A stretch of DNA of 64,000 nt from CAKZML01 sp963823435 (GTDB lineage Bacteria > Pseudomonadota > Gammaproteobacteria > Steroidobacterales > BM003). The notes beneath the pieces were generated by a model. That model did not search any database, was not told where the DNA came from, and was given only the letters and a program-made list of their open reading frames with translations. The DNA is taken from contig CAWGLN010000013.1 of assembly GCA_963823435.1 (NCBI GenBank), positions 62,001 through 126,000 on the forward strand, given 5' to 3'. Position numbers and translations under genes: made by a program. This document shows, in pieces, positions 27,754-36,500 of this stretch; the first letter of the stretch is position 1, and the number at the start of each line of letters is the position of its first letter.

Positions 27754-29538
27754 TCAGCGAATAAAGCGAATGCTGTCCAGGTAAACGGTCACGGGTGTCT
27801 GCCGCCCGGTGACGCCAATCACGAATCCCGTCTTGATACTCGATAGATCGACCTTCTTCAGCGGAACGAGGTAGCGCCGCCATTCCCTGGTTAGCACAAT
27901 GTCGTCGATGCTGGTCTTGCCTGAATCGGGATGCGCAGTATCGCTGCCGAGCAATCCAATGCCGAAGCTGACTTCCTCGCCGCCATATTCTCCGCGTGCC
28001 CACACCTCTAATTGCTCTGCACCAGATAGATCATAGCCGCCTTCCTTGTCACCCCAGTTGTTCACCGGGTTCTGCCAGGCTACGCCGACCCAGCCCAACT
28101 CTCCCACGTAGCGCAACTTGATGCAGGCCTTGCCCGTATGAGGGTCGTTGGTATGGTTGCCGTCCAGCGTCAGGAACTCGTAAGAACCCATCCAGCCGGA
28201 GGGAACCCAGGGCATGCCGTCAAAACCGTCTTCGTACAAGACCAGTGGCAATCGCGTGCGCACCTGGCCCTTAACCAGCAGCGGGACATTGGCCGTCGCT
28301 GCGTTGCCCGCGGTATCCCTGGCGTATAGAAACAACCGGTACGGTCCGGGCTCCAATGGCATACGCACGCGGGCAGAATCAGCGCGACCTTCAATGACAG
28401 CGCTCTCGATGTCCGGTAGCCCCGGGCGGAAGTCGCCCCCAGTCGCGTACTCGCGGGGTTCCGGACGCAGTACCCACCGCACACTGACCGGTCCTTCTTC
28501 CGGATCGGCCACCGCGGCATGTATACCTAGCTCCTGGCCCGGATTCAGCTGGCCTGGGCCCTCAAGCGCCAGAGGCTGGACGGTTGGGGCGAGATTCCCG
28601 GGCGGGCTGCCGGTCCATAGCTCGGTCATGGTATCGACTGCCGCTAGTCGTCCACCGTCATCCACGAACATGCCGAACCAGGTTGCCGTGGCCTCCATTT
28701 TGGAACCCCAGGTAAACGCATAGGAGCCCAGTGCGACGCCCTGGGCGTTGGTGACCGCTTGCTCATAGGCAATTCGATAGCGCATAGCCTTTTCGCTGCT
28801 GGTCGGTTCAATCGGCGCTCCCCAGGGGGTCTTGGGGGCTTCCCATTCCCCGGCTGGTCCGAACTCGGTAAGCACGTAGGGTTTGGTCGCGCCGGCGGCA
28901 CGGTAGCGTTCGAGCAGTGATGGCGCGCCACCATAAGAGTTAATGCCGTGAATATCGACAGCGGGAGAGTGTTTGTGCACACCAGCAATACGCCCGCCAC
29001 CAATCTCGGCGGTAACGGTCATGGTCGGATGGGCAGTGTCGATACGCTTCACCATGGCGGCAATTTCGTTGACAGCCGCCCAGATCTCCGGATTGTCGCC
29101 TGACCCGAAGCCCTCCATCTCGTTGCCTATGCCCCATAGCAGGACAGCAGGGTGATCCTTGTAGCGAAGTACGGTCTGGCGGGCGCGTTCCAGTTGCTCT
29201 GCGACCTGGTTCTTGTCGCTGTAGTCGAAACCGTGGCGCTCGTGGCCCAGCCAGATACCAACAGTTACTGACAAGCCAAGGGCATGCGCCTGGTCGAGAC
29301 GTGCTCCAATGTTATCTGCGTCCCATGTGCGCACCGAGTTGGCGCCGGCGGCCGCCAGCGCCTCCAGGGACGCATCGCCGCCGGCACCGCGGATGAAATA
29401 CGGAACACCCCCACGAAGCAGCTGCCAACCCTGTCCAGTCTGTCGCAATTCCACCGGGATAGCCTCGGCCCATGCGAACATGGGCAGCGACAACAGGCTG
29501 GCTAACAACAAGACTTGCACACGCGCAGCTGCGCGCAT
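27754..29538 (-). CDS. Exported GH2-like (clan GH-A) glycosidase with C-terminal binding domain
   Basis: 594-residue exported enzyme. Signal peptide MRAAARVQVLLLASLLSLPM...FAWA, cleaved near residue 24. The TIM barrel (about 45-310) has acid/base Glu140 in LLWGIGNEMEGF and nucleophile Glu225 in YVLTEFGPAGEW, as in GH2-type enzymes. It is followed by an Ig-like domain (about 325-430) and a beta-sandwich resembling a carbohydrate-binding module (about 435-594, ending VYLDSIRFIR). Not assigned to a family with certainty: GH2 subfamily or one of the newer beta-1,3-glucanase families such as GH158 are alternatives. Last gene of the leftward exported set; converges on the LacI gene. Confidence 0.78.
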   Translation of the reverse strand: MRAAARVQVLLLASLLSLPMFAWAEAIPVELRQTGQGWQLLRGGVPYFIRGAGGDASLEALAAAGANSVRTWDADNIGARLDQAHALGLSVTVGIWLGHERHGFDYSDKNQVAEQLERARQTVLRYKDHPAVLLWGIGNEMEGFGSGDNPEIWAAVNEIAAMVKRIDTAHPTMTVTAEIGGGRIAGVHKHSPAVDIHGINSYGGAPSLLERYRAAGATKPYVLTEFGPAGEWEAPKTPWGAPIEPTSSEKAMRYRIAYEQAVTNAQGVALGSYAFTWGSKMEATATWFGMFVDDGGRLAAVDTMTELWTGSPPGNLAPTVQPLALEGPGQLNPGQELGIHAAVADPEEGPVSVRWVLRPEPREYATGGDFRPGLPDIESAVIEGRADSARVRMPLEPGPYRLFLYARDTAGNAATANVPLLVKGQVRTRLPLVLYEDGFDGMPWVPSGWMGSYEFLTLDGNHTNDPHTGKACIKLRYVGELGWVGVAWQNPVNNWGDKEGGYDLSGAEQLEVWARGEYGGEEVSFGIGLLGSDTAHPDSGKTSIDDIVLTREWRRYLVPLKKVDLSSIKTGFVIGVTGRQTPVTVYLDSIRFIR

Positions 29539-29589
29539 CAGGATTCCTGCGAGGCAACGCGGATATTCACAAGCCCCTATCCCGATCTC

Positions 29590-30306
29590 TCAACCGCCGC
29601 TTACAAATACCAATCCATCATTGTAATCAGGAGGCGTAGCCGGTCTATAGGTGTAACCCCACTCCGACAAAAGAGACAGGACCAAAAGAGGGGCACCTGG
29701 TACGAGCCTCACATACCCGGTAGCCTCCGTCCTGTACAAGTCATCGGCAACCAGCTCGTTTAGCGTTGCTGAAAAGGACACCCCTCCACAGCACTCAAAG
29801 AACGTTACTGATCCGAAGAAGTTGTCCAGAACGGAACGGTACGCTTTCAGAGCCTGATCGCGCACGATCGGGTCACTGTTCGCGTCGAACAGCTCGTGCA
29901 GCGCGCGCGCTGTGTACCACTGGTTTTCACCTGAAGGTCGTCTCGCCAGCGCCGTCGCCCAGAGATAAAACCTCGCTTTTGCACCGGTCGGTCCAACGGG
30001 GATGTTATTGGCCAGGTCAAACTTGGTTTCCGCATCAGGGAAATTTACATCGTATTCATTGGTTGGCACCGTCCTGAACGGATTTTCCGGATCGTCCAAC
30101 ACACAGGTTTCCGCAGCGATGCCCACATCGATACAATTCAGGTTCAACAGCGTATCCGTAGGCAGCACAATGGTAGTGATAATGACACCGTCGCTGTCGC
30201 TGCGTTCCCCACACCCGCCGGCAGCCAGAAGAGCAAGGCCAAGCATTGCCAGGGTCAACCCTTTTGAGGCAACTGAATAGACCTCTTTTTGATTCAGGCT
30301 TCTCAT
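29590..30306 (-). CDS. Hypothetical lipoprotein of the glucan locus
   Basis: 238-residue predicted lipoprotein (ATG at 30306; another start 24 nt upstream is possible). Lipobox LAAGGC with Cys32, followed by GERSDSDG. No catalytic motif recognised. Helical stretches (AKARFYLWATALARR, SDPIVRDQALKAYRSVLDNF) and a CC pair in FFECCGGVSF are visible. It sits between the barrel-fused glycosidase and the GH2-like enzyme on the same strand, with short gaps (about 33 and 51 bp). That position is where a glycan-binding surface lipoprotein would be expected, but nothing in the sequence proves binding. Confidence 0.75.
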   Translation of the reverse strand: MRSLNQKEVYSVASKGLTLAMLGLALLAAGGCGERSDSDGVIITTIVLPTDTLLNLNCIDVGIAAETCVLDDPENPFRTVPTNEYDVNFPDAETKFDLANNIPVGPTGAKARFYLWATALARRPSGENQWYTARALHELFDANSDPIVRDQALKAYRSVLDNFFGSVTFFECCGGVSFSATLNELVADDLYRTEATGYVRLVPGAPLLVLSLLSEWGYTYRPATPPDYNDGLVFVSGG

Positions 30307-30339
30307 AATATCAAATCCTCGACTCTGCATACGCAGCCA

Positions 30340-33300
30340 CTAGAACATAAAAGTGAAATAGAAAACGGTCTGGAACATCCAGTCGTTCTGGCCATCCAGA
30401 TATTCATCGCCTGGCGAATTCTCATCGACCGTCCTGTATAGCACCCTGACACCCACTTTTGTCGATCGACGTTCATCGAAGAGATCGTCAAGCAGTATCG
30501 CGTAATCCAGTTTGAATTGTTCCGGAAAGGTAATATTGAATTGGCGGTGAAAATCATAGGGTCCCCAGGCATCCTTCTTGAAATAGCCGGAAATGATGTG
30601 CGCTTGTTCAGAATGACCTTGCCTTCAGCTTCGTAGAACTTGCGGGTACCGCCGGTCGGATCTCCGGTCGACTGATCAAAACCGTGCACCAGATTCAGAA
30701 TATATTTCGCGCACTGGTTGGGGTTAAATACCATCCTGCTCGAGAGCGTCCACACCTCCTCCTCGGGCAGCCCCTGCCCAAATGACGCGTTATACCCTGT
30801 TACATCGAAGAAGAACTAATAGGCGTCAGTGAACGTGGAGTAGTTGGTGTAATTGGCACCGACGTTAAAGGCGAAGCGCGGCGTCTTCACGCCAGTCGTT
30901 ATCCCAGTCATAGAATGGCGTCGCACCGGTCGGATCCTAGGTCAAGAAGATCTCGCCGGCTTTCGCTTCCCTGTTATCCAGAACTGCGAAAGGGTCATCA
31001 TCGCGGTTTCGCGGGCTCACGCCCGGAAAGAGATCTCCTGGGGGCGTGATGTCCGGCGGAAGCAAGGGATTGGCATCCACCAGATTCTTGCGATACAGGA
31101 CGCGCGGAAAGATCATGTAGTCGCCGAAGTTCATCATGACTCCCGCTTCATACTCTTCCTTGTTGCCGAACTCCGCAGTAGGGCAGGCTGTGTGCCAAAT
31201 TCCTTGAGAGCATCGCCACCATCGGCCACCAGCCCGGCGTACTGGACGGCCAGGTACGCTTGCGTGCCCAGTAGATCGAAAGTCAGTCTCGCCTTGAATC
31301 CCAAGCGTGTCCTTGAAGTCAATCTGGTCGAGAATGATGTCGTCTCCCGACACCCGAACATATTCGTCATCTACCTTTTCGGTGGATGCCATGATGCCGC
31401 CAAGCTCCAGGATGATCTTGTCGGTGAGATTCGTCTTGCCATAGAGCGTGGTCTGGCGCGTTTGTACTTTCGGTCGCCGCTGTGGCCTGGGCCCGATGAT
31501 TCGCCTTGTCGGGCAACGTCTTCGGAATGCATGAACGTGTAGTCGAAATGTCCAAGGTTCGAGCTGTACTTCAGTACGGCCTTCGGGTTCGCACCCCAGT
31601 ACACTTCCGGCCCAAAGACCACTTTCAGGCCTTCCAGACTTCCCTTCCCCGCAAACTCGACGCCTTCGGGGGCTTTCGCATTCCAGATATCCTCGCCGGT
31701 ATATCCGGTCAGGTCTGTTGTCTCTCGCACGAGGCCAAAGAAGTCACCTTCATACCCCAGTGGTAGCGAGGCACATGATAGAAGGCCGTGAAGTCGAGGG
31801 CCTCGCCCTTGTAGGTCGCTTCGAAATCATAAATCTCGACTCTTTCACGATCCTTGAAAGTCGTTGTAGTCACGAAATTGACGCCATCATCACCAGGGTA
31901 CCGCGGGGGAGAGCAACCGTCAATGGGCAGTCCTCTTGGCCGTACTGAAATTCGATTGGTTCGCGTGTCAGCGACGTTCCCCAGAATGTTCAGTGAAATT
32001 GCCCTTCGATCTCGCTCAGTGGGCTGGAATCCGAAATCCAGGAAGACCATTTCGCCGTCCGAGAAATCCAGTGCCATTCTCGCCCTGCTCGGTGATGTCC
32101 TGTTCATGCCCTTCAGGAGTAGTTGGCCCATGAGCCTGCCGCCGGTGAAGCTCAATCGTCTTGCGCTTTTCCTTGCTTTCGCCCTTGAGCACACGAACTT
32201 CGCTCTTCAAGGCAAGGTAGTCCATGTTGATGTTATCGAACGCCTGGTTTAGTGCCTCCTTCTTGTAAGCGTAAGGATCCATCTGCCAGATTTCTGAAAG
32301 CACATCGTAGGCCATCCTGGGTCTGACGGTGTACACGCCGTCGGAGTTCGGCGTTCCGAGAGCGGTGATGCCCAACCACTCTTCATTCATGTTGTTCTTG
32401 CCGTCGACCCAATCGAACTTGTAACCGCCATTGGACCAGGACGCGTGCGTGTCATGTATATCCAGATCTTCAACTTGCAGGTACTTCCACCATTCGTCGC
32501 GCCACTCGAAGACAAAGCCGCCGATCGAGTTGCCTTCTTCGCCATTCCCGTAGGCCTTGTTGTACATTTCCTGCCATTGGTACTTGAGGATCGCGGCCTG
32601 GGCCAGCTGGTCTTCATGGAATTCTTTTGCATTAAATGCATCACTGCCGAACTCGAAAAATACAACCGGAAGATCGAGCTTTTCTTCGACGTCCGTCCAG
32701 AGATTTGTCCGAATTGCAAAGCTCTTGCCCCTGTAGGCATTGATGCCCAGCAAATCGATGTCCGGACAGTAGCTCGGCAATCAGGTCGATGTACTGGAAG
32801 TCGCCGTTGACGATGGTGAACGGATGATTCGGAGTCGATGGTCTTGGCGGAGCGGATCACTTCATTGAAAAGGCTGTACAGGTACTTGGCTTTTGCCGTG
32901 TTGCGCTCGCCTTCCGGCAGGTTTTCGATTTCGAAGCTCTTCCAGTCCAGGCCGTAGTTGCTTTCGTTACCGAAGGCAAACATCAGCACGCCCGGGGTGT
33001 TCTTGTACTGGTTAACGATCTCCAGCATGTCCTTCTTCAGGGTCGCGCGCGTGAGTTCGTCGGAGTAATCGGTAAACGGGATCCACTTGCCGCCAACGTT
33101 GTACCCGTATCGCCCCATGAGCGGATTGATAACCGTCATGATCCCGTATTCCTGGTAGACATACGTGATCCATTTGGGGGGCATGAAGCCGAAACTGCGG
33201 ATCGTGTTTACGCCCGCGGCTTTCATCAGGCCAAAGTCGTAGTCGAGGACCTTGCGGATGAAATCATCGGATTGACCGTACAAGTTGTAGTTGTAATTCT

Positions 33301-33506
33301 CGCCCCTCGGCGTGTAGCCCCAATCCACACCCTTTACGTAGTAGTCCTTGCCATCGACCTTCAGCTTCCAGCCGTTTTCATCCTTGAATGTCGTTACCTT
33401 CTCGGCGGCATTCGCCGGATGCAGCGAACGAAACACAAAGAAACAGAAAGACTGCCATAATGCTGCTGAGCTTTTTTAGGCCCGCGAAGAAGCTTATTCC
33501 TGCCAT
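30340..33506 (-). pseudogene. Exported GH2-like glycosidase fused to an outer-membrane beta-barrel, frame broken many times
   Basis: Pieces in all three minus frames join into one protein of about 1050 residues. Signal peptide (MAGISFFAGLKKLSSIMAVF...ANA) from 33506, or from 33560. The N-terminal half is a clan GH-A barrel: GKDYYVKGVDWGYTPRGENY, MFAFGNESNYGLDW (acid/base Glu), IDLLGINAYRGKSF and PVVFFEFGSDAF (nucleophile Glu). A short coiled coil (YLALKSEVRVLKGESKEKRK) leads to an outer-membrane barrel: repeated aromatic strands and the terminal DWMFQTVFYFTFMF with final Phe, the usual OMP signature. About a dozen single-base shifts and two in-frame TAGs (30939-30937, 30818-30816) interrupt it. 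Either a real pseudogene or a badly sequenced stretch. Flanking genes are intact. Confidence 0.72.
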
Positions 33507-33577
33507 AGCGACTACTCTTTTATTGAAATTGTTTTCTTGAGGAACGTTGAATATTTGCATCACTGTCACCCCACCCG

Positions 33578-36500
33578 CTACCTGATAGTAATAGAGACAT
33601 TGTCTATGTAGACGTTGTTGGAACAGGCTGGAGCTCCGCCGCAGACCACCGCGATCTGAAATGTGATGCCTCCGCTAACATCGGCAGCGGCCGCAGGACT
33701 GTACGAGTAGGTCGTCCATCCAGCGGTAGGCGTAACAATTGTCTCGAGAATCTGGCTAACTGTGGCGCCACCGGCACCCTCGGAGATTAACTCGGGGAAA
33801 ACGATGCCGCCGTCGGCAGCCGAACCCTTCATATCAAACGAAATATCGATGATATCGCCGCCCACCACTGTACCCACGGCAATACGCTCTTGCTTGAGCA
33901 CCGGGTTTTGCCCTGCTCCAGCAACAGCATGACCCGACCATGATCCGCCATTGTTCTGCGTATTGTCCGCGGTAATGCTGCCACCATTTGGATACACTAC
34001 CCAGCCGCTCAGGTCGCCAGCTTCGAAGTCACCATTCACCGCCAATTCACCAGCGCTGCCACTGAAGCCCATATCGGTCATCAGGAACGTGAAGGCGTCG
34101 GGCGCCGTGTTATCGGTCTCGAACAGCAAGCCGGTCGCGGTGTCTACTCCGGTAAAGCTCGCCAGGGGTATCGATACCTGATACCAACCGTTGCCCAGCA
34201 AGTTCGAGAACGCAGAACTGGTCAGCGTCACGTCAAGATACGCACCGCCGTCCAGGAACTTGACGCGCACAAGATCATTGTTGATACCCTTGATCTTGAA
34301 ATTCAGGGCACCATATGCGGTCGCAAATCCGGGGGCGAAGCCAATAAACGCCAGCTGACCCACTTGCACGCCGTAACCGTTGCCGGTGGTCACCGAAAAG
34401 GCCGGACTGAAGTCCCCGTCGCTGGTGTTATTGTTGTCAAACACCGAGCCGGATCCAAACGGCTCTATGGCCGTGTAGTCGGTGCCAAACACGAGGTCGA
34501 CATTAACGGCCGGATCGGTCGCGTAAAGAACAACGCTCGGAATAATGCCGGTGCCGACACCCCCCCCACCGTTGGTCGTGTTGAAGCCAATGTCGGTCAT
34601 CAGGAAGGTGAACGCATTCGCCGCTGTATTGTCAGTCTCAAACAACAGACCGGTCGCCGTATCCACCCCCGTGAAACTCGTTATCGGGATCGACACCTGG
34701 TACCAGCCATTGCCCAGTGAGGTCGAGAAAGCAGAACTGGTGAGGGTCACATCAAGATACGCACCGCCGTCCAGGAACTTCACACGTACGAGATCGTTAT
34801 TGATGCCCTTGATCTTGAATTCCAGAGTCCCGTAGCCGGTTGCGAACCCGGGAGCAAATCCAAGAAAAGCCAACTGACCCACCTGGACCCCGTAGCCACT
34901 GCCGGTGGTAACGGAAAAAGCCGGGCTGAAGTCCGCGTCGCTGGTGTTGTTGTTGTCGAACACCGAGCCTGAGCCAAAGGGCTCAATCGCCGTGTAATCC
35001 ACACCAAACACCAGGTCAACGTTGACCGCAGGATCGGTCGCGTACAGGACAACATCCGGGGCTGGCCCATTGTTAATCGCTGCGTTACTGAAACCAATAT
35101 CCGTGAGGAAGTAGGTAAACGCAGTGGCAGAGGTGTTATTGCTTTCAAACAACAGGCCGGTCGCGGAATCGACCCCGGTAAACCGGGTCAACGGCACTGA
35201 AGCCTGATACCAGCCATCACCCAGCAGCGTCACGTCGGCATCTGTGGTCAGATTAATGTCGAGATAGCCGCCCGCATCCAGGAATTTCAGGCGAATCAAG
35301 TCGCCCGGGATTCCCTTTATCTTGAAATTGAGGACGTCATACCCGGCAGCAAAACCTGGCGCGAAGCCGATGAAGGCTAATTGCGCGATATTGGCTCCAT
35401 ATCCAGCGCCGCTGCTAACAGCCATGACAGGGTTGTAGGTGGTGTCATTGGCATAGAATGCATCGAACACCGAACCCGAGCCAAAAGGCTCAAGCGCCGT
35501 GTAATCGACACCAAAGACCAGGTCCACAGGGACGGCGGGATCAGTTGCGTAAAGCACAACTTGCGGGGTAACCGCCGCGCCAGGGTTGGCAACACCACCG
35601 CCACCACCACCGTTAATCGTGATGGAAACGTTGTCTATGTACACATCATTGGAGCAGGCATTGTCTGCCCCGCAAACCACGGCGATCTGGAACGTGATAC
35701 CACCACTCACATCAGCACCCGCGACAGGGCTATATGTGTAAGTGGTCCAGCCTGCCGTGGGAACCGCAATCGTGTCCAGGAGATTGCCGACGGCCGCGCC
35801 ACCGGCGCCTTCGGAAATCAGCTCCGGAAAAATGACCCCGCCAGCTACTGCCGAACCCCTCATGTCGAAGGAAATATTAATCGTATCGCCGGGCACCACC
35901 GTGCCGGCTGCAAGACGCTCCTGCTTGAGTACCGGGTTTTGCCCAGCGCCGGCTACCAAATGGCCCGACCATAAACCACCATTGTTCTGGGTATTATCCG
36001 CGGTAATGCTGCCGCCATTGGGTATTACCACCCAACCGCTGAGATCGCCGGCTTCAAAGTCACCATTGATGGCAAGTTCTCCACTGGGGCCACCACCGCC
36101 TGCGGTACCGCTGAAGCCGATGTCGGTCATCAGGAAGGTGAACGCGTTCGCGGCCGTGTTGTCCGTCTCGAACAGCAAGCCGATCGCGGTATCCACTCCC
36201 GACAGACTCGCCAGAGGTATGGAGACCTGGTACCAGCCGTTGCCGAGCAGGGTAGAGAAGGCAGAACTGGTCAGCGTGACATCAAGATACGTACCGCCAT
36301 CCAGGAACTTCACACGTACCAGGTTGTTATTGATGCCCTTGATCTTGAAATCCAGGGTCCCGTAGGCACTGGCAAATCCGGGGGCAAAACCAATAAAGGC
36401 CAACTGACCTACCTGCGCACCGTAACCAGCGCCGGTGGTCACTGAAAAGGCAGGACTAAAGTCTGCATCGCTGGTGTTGTTGTTGTCGAACACCGAGCCG

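Noticed and set aside
30816..30939. TAG read-through (recoding, e.g. pyrrolysine)
   Set aside because: TAG is used as the normal stop in several genes here, and the same gene is full of frameshifts, so damage or error is simpler.
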